This document shows, one piece after another, positions 8,441 to 15,209 of a DNA stretch of 15,654 bases. The position numbers and the translations under genes are program-made. Source of the stretch: Candidatus Wolframiiraptor sp. (lineage in GTDB: Archaea > Thermoproteota > Nitrososphaeria_A > Caldarchaeales > Wolframiiraptoraceae); the NCBI GenBank assembly GCA_003660635.1, contig QMUP01000005.1:1-15654 (forward strand), given 5' to 3'. How positions within the stretch are numbered: the stretch's first letter is position 1; each line of letters opens with the position of its first letter. The notes beneath the pieces were generated by a model. It was not told the DNA's origin. It ran no database searches and worked only from the letters and a program-made list of their open reading frames with translations.

Positions 8441-9340
8441 CTATTTTTCGATTAAGAGGTCGTTGATCGTCACGAGTTGCTTTGGTATGATCGCCCTCAC
8501 GCCCTTTTTCGGATCAACTACCTGATTTATTGCAATTTTAACCCCAAGGCTACTAAACATATATGCTTCCTCAAATGACCATCCCCTCGCCCTAATCAAG
8601 GCGTTGACGGCTTGCTCAGCAGCGATCTTAACGGCTTTGTCCAAGTCTTCATCGGCAGTCAATATAGAGAAATGATCTTCGGCTTCAACTATAGGCCATT
8701 CCGGGGCCCTATTTTTGATGAGCCCAAATCTCAGCAGAATTTTACCCTCTACCTCAACTGAGGCCACACAGAGTTCGCCGTCCTCCTGTACGGCATGGAG
8801 GTCTCCAGCGGCAAAAAGTGCCCCTTCAACGGCAACTGGCAGGTAAAGTCTAGCGCCTCTAGTGACCTCGGTGCAATCCATATTCCCCCCGTGTTTATAG
8901 GGGGTTGCCGTCGGGATTTCCTCTCCATCGGGCGCGACGCCTATCGTCCCGATCATTGGTTTAACTAGAAGCTTCACGTCTTCAAATACCGCTAAGCCGT
9001 TCTCGATCTTCACGATCTTCGCTTTGGGCTTGAATTCGGAGTCGCCTAAGATGCCCGCCCCGGGGACTACCAGAATCACTCCCTGGTTTGCGAGCTGTAT
9101 ATCTAGGATATCGACGATTAACGTATCTCCTCTTTCGGCTCCTTCGATGTAAACGGGGCCCGTGGCCTTGTTAACTCGGGACCAGTCTAGGGACTCGATC
9201 GGGGTGTCCTCGCTCCTTATCTGCCCACCCACGGCGTCCTCAGTCTCGAGGATTATCAGCTCTCCGGGCTCTACCCGCTCGACAGGCTTATGGGACGCGC
9301 TGAAGGAGTATATCCCCTTATCCTTAGTTACGATCTTCAT
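8441..9340 (-). CDS. Acetamidase/formamidase family amidase
   Basis: The protein matches the acetamidase/formamidase (FmdA_AmdA) family, zinc-dependent enzymes that hydrolyse short aliphatic amides to ammonia and an acid. Recognisable parts are the EPGELIILETEDAVGGQI start, GPVYIEGAERGDTLIVDIL, PMIGTIGVAP, PYKHGGNMDCTEVTRGARLYLPV (the conserved GGNMD block) and GALFAAGDLHAVQEDGELC (the GDxHAxQGDGE block). The frame can be extended 26 codons upstream to 9418, but that extension (RRLRRDISRRSLEKIYWKYL...) is not family-like. I therefore choose the ATG at 9338-9340 (MKIVTKDKG), which gives 299 residues, the usual length. A TATA-like element at 9367-9374 lies 30 nt upstream, suiting a leaderless or short-leader transcript. 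The nucleotidyltransferase gene follows in the same direction. The exact amide substrate is unknown. Confidence 0.9.
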   Translation of the reverse strand: MKIVTKDKGIYSFSASHKPVERVEPGELIILETEDAVGGQIRSEDTPIESLDWSRVNKATGPVYIEGAERGDTLIVDILDIQLANQGVILVVPGAGILGDSEFKPKAKIVKIENGLAVFEDVKLLVKPMIGTIGVAPDGEEIPTATPYKHGGNMDCTEVTRGARLYLPVAVEGALFAAGDLHAVQEDGELCVASVEVEGKILLRFGLIKNRAPEWPIVEAEDHFSILTADEDLDKAVKIAAEQAVNALIRARGWSFEEAYMFSSLGVKIAINQVVDPKKGVRAIIPKQLVTINDLLIEK

Positions 9341-9366
9341 GTTAAAGAGACAGACCAAATATTTCC

Positions 9367-9374
9367 AATAAATC
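9367..9374 (-). promoter_or_regulatory. Probable TATA box of the acetamidase gene
   Basis: On the minus strand GATTTATT is centred about 30 nt before the chosen ATG. It lies inside the open-frame extension beyond 9340, which is a further reason to reject that longer start. Confidence 0.4.
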
Positions 9375-9443
9375 TTTTCTAGGGACCTCCGAGAAATATC
9401 CCTCCTTAATCTCCGCAACGCTAAACGATTAGAGCCCCCAGGT

Positions 9444-9488
9444 GATTATATAGATTACGTACATGTCTACGTAAACCTCATATTATAG
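9444..9488 (+). promoter_or_regulatory. Divergent promoter with a 20-bp inverted repeat
   Basis: Two TATA-like elements face the aminotransferase gene: GATTATATAG at 9444-9453 and ATATTATAG at 9480-9488. Between them, at 9455-9474, is TTACGTACATGTCTACGTAA, a perfect inverted repeat with 7-nt arms and a 6-nt centre. It would overlap the start site of the first promoter or sit just upstream of the second. This is the layout of an operator for a dimeric regulator, which is inferred; no regulator gene is adjacent. Confidence 0.45.
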
Positions 9489-9489
9489 A

Positions 9490-10857
9490 TTGCGGAACTC
9501 TCTTTGCGTGAGAGCCCTACCCTCTAAGGTAAACCTGGAGGAGAAGTTTTCAAAGGTAGCGGAGGAAATCGGGCGGAAGACGCCGCGTTCCCGCGAGCTT
9601 CACGAGCGAGCGCTGAGGGTTTACCCGCAGGGGGTAACTTATGCGCTTAGGCATGTGGACCCCTATCCCGTATACATTAACCGGGGCTCCGGGGCAAGGG
9701 TTTGGGATGTTGATGGAAATTCGTATGTAGATTACTGGATAGGCCATGGAGCCCTCTTCCTAGGGCATCGTCACCCGGAGATCATGCGGGCGATACAGGA
9801 GCAATTAGACTATGGGACGCATTTCGGATTTGAGCACGAACTTGCTGTGGAGTTCGCGGAGCTACTAACCAAGGTGTTACCGAGTGTAGAGATGCTGAGA
9901 TTTACCAATAGTGGGACGGAGGCAAATCATTACGCGATAAGGCTCGCACGGGCATATACCGGGAAGAAGGTGATCATTAAGATTGAGGGTGGATGGCATG
10001 GCGGGGTTGAACAACTCCATTACAATGTCTCCTATCCTTATGGGGGATTCGAGTCAGCGGGCATACCACCCGACCTTGAGAGATACATCCGAACCGTGCC
10101 ATTTAATGACTTAGATGCCATGGAGCAGGCGCTAAAGAAAGGTGACGTAGCCGCAATAATAATGGAACCTGTCCTCGGCGGGACGGCGATACCTCCGAAC
10201 CAAGGATACCTCAAGGCGGTTAGGGAACTCGCGGAAAGATACGGCGCACTTCTAATATTCGATGAGGTTATAACAGGTTTCAGATTGGCTTTAGGGGGTG
10301 GACAGGAGGCTTTCGGTGTAAATGCCGACATAGCGGTCTACGGAAAAATCCTCGGCGGCGGATTACCCATAGGCGCATTTGGAGGACCAAGCGATATAAT
10401 GAAGCTCATCGATGTGCGGCTCCCAAGAAATGAGCGCGCCTATCACGGCGGGACTTTTTCAGCTAATCCGCTAAGCCTGGCCGCTGGCATGGCGACCGTG
10501 AGGTTTCTAATGGAGCATAAATCTCTCTATGACGAAGTAAATGAGCGGGGCGAGTTCCTCAGGCGGAAACTCGCAGGGATCTGTGAAGAAAATAAATTAG
10601 ATATACACATCACGGGGATTTCTTCCATAACTGGAATACACTTCACAAGAAGGAAGCCGACGAACCATAGGGAGGCATATGAATTTCGTTGGCTAGATGG
10701 TGTGGAAAAATTATTTGTGATGTACATGCGGGCTAAGGGCAACCTAATAATGTCTGAAAAATCTCCGCATCCCCTATTGTCAGTTGTTCATGAAAAAGAA
10801 CACATACAAAAGCTCATAGACGATTTCAGCAACTTCCTCGAATTCCTAACCAATTAA
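9490..10857 (+). CDS. Class III PLP aminotransferase, GSA-aminomutase-like
   Basis: A fold-type I PLP enzyme of the class III (ornithine/GSA) aminotransferase group. Visible motifs are DGNSYVDYWIGHGALFLGH near 76-93, TNSGTEANHYAIRLARA (phosphate-binding SGTEA, about 141-145), EGGWHGG at 166-172, IIMEPVLGG, LLIFDEVITGFRLALGGGQE (Asp258 pairing with the PLP ring nitrogen) and AVYGKILGGGLPIGAFGG with the Schiff-base Lys286. The GKILGGGLPIGAFGG segment and the loop before it are closest to glutamate-1-semialdehyde 2,1-aminomutase. The usual heme pathway neighbours are absent, and class III relatives with other roles share these motifs, so I do not assign hemL. The start is uncertain: TTG at 9490 gives 455 residues, while GTG at 9508 is an alternative about 24 nt behind a TATA-like element, fitting a leaderless start. 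No ribosome binding site precedes either. Its stop interlocks with the convergent gene's stop. Confidence 0.87.
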   Translation: MRNSLCVRALPSKVNLEEKFSKVAEEIGRKTPRSRELHERALRVYPQGVTYALRHVDPYPVYINRGSGARVWDVDGNSYVDYWIGHGALFLGHRHPEIMRAIQEQLDYGTHFGFEHELAVEFAELLTKVLPSVEMLRFTNSGTEANHYAIRLARAYTGKKVIIKIEGGWHGGVEQLHYNVSYPYGGFESAGIPPDLERYIRTVPFNDLDAMEQALKKGDVAAIIMEPVLGGTAIPPNQGYLKAVRELAERYGALLIFDEVITGFRLALGGGQEAFGVNADIAVYGKILGGGLPIGAFGGPSDIMKLIDVRLPRNERAYHGGTFSANPLSLAAGMATVRFLMEHKSLYDEVNERGEFLRRKLAGICEENKLDIHITGISSITGIHFTRRKPTNHREAYEFRWLDGVEKLFVMYMRAKGNLIMSEKSPHPLLSVVHEKEHIQKLIDDFSNFLEFLTN

Positions 10858-11135
10858 TCACTGGAATTTTCCTCTTGTTTCGAATCATTCTCGGCTGCTT
10901 CTACCTCCTTCTCAAGTTCTTTCTCAATTTCTTCTATAGGCTTTGGCGGCGGAGTAGTGGCAAGAGTGTACCCTATCCAGGCGAGTATGCCGAGTACTCC
11001 GGCAACGGCGATGAATGCTGTTATTTGGAGTAGAATTAACGCCCAATCCGTGAAAAAGAGAATCCAAGCATAAACTAGTATGCCGATTACGGCCGCTGCC
11101 ATCATTAATCCTCCGATTAATTGATCTCTAGTCAT
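10854..11135 (-). CDS. Small two-helix membrane protein with an acidic tail
   Basis: I do not recognise a characterised family. The 93-residue product has two membrane helices (about residues 8-28 and 32-59) with a short turn at FTDWA. A proline-rich hinge (TTPPPKP) and a highly charged, mostly acidic tail (IEEIEKELEKEVEAAENDS...) then end the protein, so the tail is likely cytosolic and may form a helix. It has a strong promoter, TATAAATT at about 11158-11165 on the minus strand, and a GGTGAT ribosome-binding-like sequence 4 nt before the ATG. The TATA spacing also allows a start near the ATG itself. It follows the potassium channel in the same direction; a link to that channel is only suggested by position. 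The stop codon shares TTAA at 10854-10857 with the convergent aminotransferase gene. Confidence 0.75.
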   Translation of the reverse strand: MTRDQLIGGLMMAAAVIGILVYAWILFFTDWALILLQITAFIAVAGVLGILAWIGYTLATTPPPKPIEEIEKELEKEVEAAENDSKQEENSSD

Positions 11136-11157
11136 GATATCACCCCAAGCTCATCGG

Positions 11158-11165
11158 AATTTATA
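11158..11165 (-). promoter_or_regulatory. TATA box of the small membrane protein gene
   Basis: TATAAATT on the minus strand is centred about 27 nt before the ATG at 11135, indicating its own promoter behind the potassium-channel gene and a start site at or just before the ATG. Confidence 0.55.
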
Positions 11166-11217
11166 CACTAGATGGCTTTTATCTTTTTCATGTCCTCCGC
11201 GGTTAGAATGATGGACG

Positions 11218-12222
11218 CTACGTCGTCATTCCGAAGTGTTTCTCCAGGATCCCCTTATCCGAATCTAGGTCTTCTCTTAACCCGATTAAGACCATTATGT
11301 CACCGGACTTTATCTCAAAATCATCGCCCGGATAATAGATCTTCTGGGAATCGCGGATCACCAAGAGGATCACGCTTTTGAATCCCAGATCTCTTAGCTC
11401 CCTAATTCTCGTGGTGCCCGCGGACTTGAAGATTACTTGTTCTGCGTCTAAGCCTGTCTCCGCCTCAGCCATATCCTCTAAGATCTCCGCGACTACGGGC
11501 TCGAAGACATGGCTGGCGAGTATCCGACCGCTTATATCCGCTGTATTTACGACTTCGTCGGCCCCCGCCCTGTAGAAGAGTTTTTTCATGAATTCGTTAT
11601 TGCATACGGTGATTATTTTTAAGTCCCGGTTGAGATCTCTGATCCTCAGTATGGCCATCAGGTTTTTGCTTTCATCATCCATGGCCAGTATAGCCGATCT
11701 CGCTGAGGTTATTTTCGCCTCTTGATATGTTGACGGCTCAAGTGGTGAACCCACTATGACATCGTATCCGGATCTAGAAACTTCCCTCGCCATTGCGTCG
11801 TCCTCGACGATGACCACGACGTAGCACCCATTGCTCCTAAGCTCATCGCAAACGGATTTCGTTGTTTCATTCCATCCCACTATAATCACGTGATCTCTCA
11901 ACTTTGCATCTCCCCTGAATAGTAAGACCCCTTTAACCATCTTGAAAATGCTTCTCTCGGCCATTATCGTCGCAATGGAAGATACGGCGTATCCGAAGAC
12001 ACCTATTCCCGTCAGGACTAGACCTATGTACACCAGCTTGCCGCCGAAGGTTTTAGGCGTTATGTCGCCGAAGCCAACAGTAGACAGAATTGTAACAGTC
12101 AAATAGAATGCGTCAAACGGGTCGAGGTTCTCAGCGATAGAAAACGCACAAGTACCTATTCCAACCAAAACGATTAACGCAAAAACGATTAAGAGAAACC
12201 TGTTAATCGTCTTCCCCATCAT
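11218..12222 (-). CDS. MthK-like potassium channel with RCK (TrkA-N/TrkA-C) domain
   Basis: A 334-residue two-helix potassium channel subunit. An N-terminal helix (about 8-28) is followed by the pore loop with selectivity filter TVGFGD at 48-53 and the inner helix (about 63-86). A cytosolic RCK domain begins at HVIIVGWNETTKSVCDEL (about 111-128), where the GWxExT pattern matches MthK, and a TrkA-C domain ends the protein (about 245-325). Homotetramers with an octameric RCK gating ring are expected, controlling potassium flow in response to a ligand. By hand alignment to MthK, the calcium-site pair Glu210/Glu212 is not kept (here TVCNNE), so calcium gating is doubtful. The start at 12220-12222 is the first of two adjacent ATGs. 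Just past the stop, a coding-looking tail lies in another frame (see findings). Confidence 0.92.
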   Translation of the reverse strand: MMGKTINRFLLIVFALIVLVGIGTCAFSIAENLDPFDAFYLTVTILSTVGFGDITPKTFGGKLVYIGLVLTGIGVFGYAVSSIATIMAERSIFKMVKGVLLFRGDAKLRDHVIIVGWNETTKSVCDELRSNGCYVVVIVEDDAMAREVSRSGYDVIVGSPLEPSTYQEAKITSARSAILAMDDESKNLMAILRIRDLNRDLKIITVCNNEFMKKLFYRAGADEVVNTADISGRILASHVFEPVVAEILEDMAEAETGLDAEQVIFKSAGTTRIRELRDLGFKSVILLVIRDSQKIYYPGDDFEIKSGDIMVLIGLREDLDSDKGILEKHFGMTT

Positions 12223-12328
12223 CGGCCGCCGACCTGCAAATATCCGAAGAAAGAAATAGTTTAAGGAGGTTTACTTTTGAAATAACTCCGCGAAGATTGG
12301 CGTAAGAATGAATGTGGCCCTGTTTCCT

Positions 12329-13252
12329 TTATTCCTCGATCGGTCGATAGGTCTTCGGTTTCGGGGCCTTGATCAACTGCTCTTCTAGGAATTCTTTGTA
12401 TGTGGCGCTGGTCCAGAAGGCGCTCGCCTTGACAAGGCTTTTAATGGCATTTCTGCGCTCTCCGAGGCTAATATACTTCATGCATCTCTCGAATTCTTCA
12501 TCTGCTTTCTTTAGGTGCTCCACGGCCTCTTTTTTCTTAAATATCCCATGGGCCAGAGCTCTCTTTATTATCGAAAGCTGCGGATCACCGGTCCCCATAG
12601 TTAGGTTATCGACATAGCGTTGGAAAACGCTCCAAGGCTTATCCTCATAGTATAGCCATAGCTCTTCATCACTTAGGGGCCTTCTACCCTCCTTTTCATC
12701 GCTTAGGGCAGCTTCTCCCAATTTTAATCCCAAATATCTCGCCTTCGGTAAGGCTTCATCGAGATATGCGACATGAACCGGTAGCCCACCGATATATCTC
12801 ATCCCGAAGGTGAAGGCCAGCTGACATAGCAACTCGTTTGCAGTTATTTGAAAGCCTTGATTACTCGCAACAGCGATCGTGGCGACAGGAATCCCCCTCA
12901 GCTCACCGCTCCAAGCAAAAGGATAGAGTCTTTCTACAAAGAGGTGGGTTAATGCATCTGCAGTCCAGAAGTGAACCGGGGCGGCGAGAACGATCCCATT
13001 CGCGCTTTCAACCTTCTTCCATAACTTTCCCTCACCCCTATGGCCCATATCATCCGGCAAGATGCATCGGTGTTCAGGCAGCCGGATACATTGGTAACAG
13101 GAGGTACAGGGCCCGAACTTATAATCAAGAAGATGTATTAACTCTGTTTCAACGCCTTCGACTTCGCCGGCCCCCCTCAATACCTCTTCTAAAACCCTTA
13201 TAGTGTATCCGTCTTTTCTGCCACTACCCAAGAAACCTAGGACACGAGCCAT
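12329..13252 (-). CDS. Iron-sulfur flavoprotein (NADPH-dependent FMN reductase family) with extended C-terminus
   Basis: The first 190 residues form a flavodoxin-like fold: LGFLGSGRKDGYTIRVLEEVL is the FMN phosphate loop, and IVLAAPVHFWTADALTHLFVERLYPF is the typical P-V-x-x-x-x flavin segment. At Cys49, Cys52, Cys55 and Cys63 (CTSCYQCIRLPEHRC, C-x2-C-x2-C-x7-C) is the compact cluster motif of methanogen iron-sulfur flavoprotein, which holds a 4Fe-4S cluster and passes electrons to FMN. The DDM that follows is also family-like. The protein is about 100 residues longer than those relatives: from about residue 200 a charged, mainly helical extension ends in KAPKPKTYRP. An electron-transfer or oxygen/peroxide-defence role is likely; the partner is unknown. 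A TATA box (about 13284-13293) and a GGGGGAT sequence 5 nt before the ATG support the start. Confidence 0.86.
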   Translation of the reverse strand: MARVLGFLGSGRKDGYTIRVLEEVLRGAGEVEGVETELIHLLDYKFGPCTSCYQCIRLPEHRCILPDDMGHRGEGKLWKKVESANGIVLAAPVHFWTADALTHLFVERLYPFAWSGELRGIPVATIAVASNQGFQITANELLCQLAFTFGMRYIGGLPVHVAYLDEALPKARYLGLKLGEAALSDEKEGRRPLSDEELWLYYEDKPWSVFQRYVDNLTMGTGDPQLSIIKRALAHGIFKKKEAVEHLKKADEEFERCMKYISLGERRNAIKSLVKASAFWTSATYKEFLEEQLIKAPKPKTYRPIEE

Positions 13253-13283
13253 TTAAAATCCCCCGGATCAAGGGAGAGTTGAC

Positions 13284-13293
13284 GTTATAAAAA
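13284..13293 (-). promoter_or_regulatory. TATA box of the iron-sulfur flavoprotein gene
   Basis: TTTTTATAAC on the minus strand is centred about 36 nt before the ATG at 13252, leaving a leader of roughly 10 nt that contains GGGGGAT as a possible ribosome binding site. Confidence 0.5.
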
Positions 13294-13331
13294 GTTTAAG
13301 AAAATCCACGATACCGGCGTAGCTCATTTAA

Positions 13332-13860
13332 TGGGATATTGACCTCGGGCTCGATCTCGCCCACATGCGCCCGCAATTTTTAATCCCCAAGAGGTGCTTC
13401 GATCTCTTTGCCTATGATTGGAATAGGCCATTCGTTAAAGCCTTCGTGAAGTTCCTTAACATAGCTAGAACTGTTATGAGCAATATCATCCTGACAACTC
13501 TCAATCCATCTATGCCGGTTAAGAAGATAACGGCTTTAGACGCCATATTTATCGAGGTCATGCGCGGTGGATCACCTTCTAAGGATGGGATTTATCGGAG
13601 GCTTGCTAAGGGACCACCGCAACATCATGCCGCCCTCAAGCTCACGAATTGTTAAACCAGTATTCGAAGACAGGTTTAAGCATATCTACCAGATGACGAA
13701 TTCCAAGAATACAGATACGAATGCGTAGGCGATTCTGTTGAGCTATACGGCGTAGAGGTTGAGTCCGAGCATCTTAGAGCCGTGAAATATCGCATAAAGA
13801 AACGGTTAGAACAAGCACTTAGAGACCTTCAACTAATCAGAGCAGTTTTTCCAGAGATGG
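13332..13860 (+). pseudogene. Probable decayed coding region between the flavoprotein gene and tRNA-Leu
   Basis: This 600-bp gap has no convincing intact gene, but three open segments succeed one another on the plus strand. The first (13332-13655, internal ATG at 13365) contains FDLFAYDWNRPFVKAFVKFL. The second (ATG at 13627, stop at 13726-13728) contains RIVKPVFEDRFKHIYQM. The third (13680-13925) has no usable start but reads like real protein: EYRYECVGDSVELYGVEVES, then LRAVKYRIKKRLEQALRDLQ and IRAVFPEM. Segments one and three share a frame and segment two is offset, so two compensating indels would join them; segments two and three need only one. The third runs on into the tRNA antisense without its own stop, as if its end were cut off there. 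I recognise no family. Chance open frames or assembly indels are alternatives, and segment one is the weakest part. Confidence 0.35.
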
Positions 13861-13945
13861 TGCGGGGGGTGGGATTTGAACCCACGAACCCCTACGGGAC
13901 AGGAGCCTCAGTCCTGCGCCTTTGACCAGGCTTGGCTACCCCCGC
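13861..13945 (-). tRNA. tRNA-Leu (anticodon GAG)
   Basis: Reading the minus strand, a full class II tRNA folds. The acceptor stem is GCGGGGG paired with CCCCCGC with discriminator A at 13861. The D arm begins TAGCCAAGCCTGG. The anticodon stem CAGGA/TCCTG encloses the loop CTGAGGC, so the anticodon is GAG (13907-13909). A long variable arm (TCCC-GTA-GGGG) follows, then the T arm GTGGG-TTCAAAT-CCCAC. The long variable arm and A discriminator confirm leucine; it decodes CUC and CUU. CCA is not encoded and there is no intron. It lies 43 nt downstream of the DegT gene on the same strand. Two AT-rich elements in that gap (GTTTATG and CCATAAAAA on the minus strand) could be its own TATA box. No T-run follows its 3' end. 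Confidence 0.96.
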
Positions 13946-13988
13946 AGTTTTTTCTGTTCTTTTGTTTTTATGGTTCTCTACATAAACG

Positions 13989-15167
13989 TTATCTCGGGAT
14001 TTTATGGGAATGTTTCTTTATTTTTTCTATGGCTTTTTGGACGTCTTCTAGGTCTTTTTCTCCCGCGAGGAGTACGTTTTGGGGAATCCATATGGCCTCG
14101 GTTTTTGATGCTTTCTCCGTGTTCGGGAGGGGTTTGCTTGGTGGGAGGAATGGGTAGCTGTAGAGCGGCCTATAACCCGCGCTGCAGGGTATTCCCTCGG
14201 CTTTGAGTGCTTCTACGAATTTGCTCTTAGGGAGGTTGGAGAATGCTGTTGGATCATATTTGAAGATGTAGAGGTGGTGCGCGTGTCTCGTCACCCGCTT
14301 ATCCTTCTTCGGAGGCTCTACCCCCTCTATCTCGTCGAGGAGTTTGTCGAGTTTTTCCGCGCCGCGATCCCTTATCTCCATCAGTTTCGGGGCTTTCTCC
14401 AGCTGGGCTATAAGGACGGCGGCTTGAAATTCTGTTATCCTGTAATTCCATCCGTAGATCCTGTGCTCGTACCACGGCCCGGTTCTCGGCCTTCCGACGT
14501 TCCTTAAAGACCAGATTATGTCGGCTAGTTCGTCGCTATCCGTCGTGACCGCCCCACCCTCTCCACAGGTGATGTTTTTTGATTGATAGAAGCTGAAGAT
14601 CCCCGCGTCCCCTATCGCCCCGACCCGTCTCCCCCTCCACTCCGCTCCGTGGGCTTGGGCCGCATCCTCCAAGATCATTAAGCCCCTTTCCTCGGCTATC
14701 TCTCTTAGTGCGTCCATGTCCGCGGGTCTTCCGGCGACGTGAACAGGTATCAATGCCTTGGTTTTTTCATCAAGCAATTCTCTAACGCTTTCCGGGTCAA
14801 TAGTATAGGAGTTGGGGTCTATATCGGCGTATGCGATCTCAAGTCCTAAGTCGATAGCGGAGGTTGCGGTTGCTATGAATGTGTATGCCGGTATTATGAC
14901 TCGGTCGCCGGGTTTTAATCCCATAGCCTTCAACGCTATTTTCAGGGCAACGGTTCCGCTTGCGCAGAGAAGCGCGTGTTTTGCATCTTGGAATTCTGCG
15001 AATCTCCTCTCAAATTCTTCTTGGAACCTCCCTCCAACACTCCATCTCCCACTTTTTAGCGCCTCGAGTAATAGTTCCTCCTCTCTTCGATCGTAGATAG
15101 GCCATTTTGGATACGGGTTTTTTCTAACGGGTTCTCCTCCTATGATCGCGGGCAGGTCCTCATTCAT
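13989..15167 (-). CDS. DegT/DnrJ/EryC1/StrS-family PLP aminotransferase
   Basis: This fold-type I PLP enzyme family mostly transfers an amino group, usually from glutamate or glutamine, to keto-sugars in nucleotide-sugar and surface-glycan synthesis. Numbered from the ATG chosen here, the marks are IGGEPVRKNPYPKWP at the start, CASGTVALKIALKAMGLKPGD (68-88), IIPAYTFIATATSAI, VHVAGRPADMDAL, MILEDAAQAHGAEWRGRRVG with Asp168 and Gln171 for PLP, and FSFYQSKNITCGEGGAVTTD with the Schiff-base Lys197; NYRITEFQAAVLIAQLEK follows. The 392-residue length is normal. The ATG at 15165-15167 is preferred; a TTG at 15186-15188 would add seven residues, but it falls in a TATA-like TTTATTGATAAA element about 27 nt before the ATG, which suggests a leaderless start. 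The exact sugar substrate is unknown. The prenyltransferase gene ends 42 nt upstream on the same strand. Confidence 0.92.
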   Translation of the reverse strand: MNEDLPAIIGGEPVRKNPYPKWPIYDRREEELLLEALKSGRWSVGGRFQEEFERRFAEFQDAKHALLCASGTVALKIALKAMGLKPGDRVIIPAYTFIATATSAIDLGLEIAYADIDPNSYTIDPESVRELLDEKTKALIPVHVAGRPADMDALREIAEERGLMILEDAAQAHGAEWRGRRVGAIGDAGIFSFYQSKNITCGEGGAVTTDSDELADIIWSLRNVGRPRTGPWYEHRIYGWNYRITEFQAAVLIAQLEKAPKLMEIRDRGAEKLDKLLDEIEGVEPPKKDKRVTRHAHHLYIFKYDPTAFSNLPKSKFVEALKAEGIPCSAGYRPLYSYPFLPPSKPLPNTEKASKTEAIWIPQNVLLAGEKDLEDVQKAIEKIKKHSHKIPR

Positions 15168-15209
15168 CTGCCGTGAACTGTTTATCAATAAATGAAATAG
15201 GTTTCCTCG

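Noticed and set aside
9341..9418. N-terminal extension of the acetamidase frame up to 9418
   Set aside because: The added 26 residues are basic and not family-like, the ATG at 9340 gives the normal length, and a TATA-like element lies inside the extension.
13365..13655. A 96-codon open frame as an intact gene
   Set aside because: No ribosome binding site, no recognisable family, and its start is not followed by a family-like N-terminus. It is kept only as part of a possible decayed region.
13253..13860. Insertion sequence or CRISPR array in the gene-poor gap
   Set aside because: No terminal inverted repeats, no transposase motif and no regularly spaced repeats could be seen.
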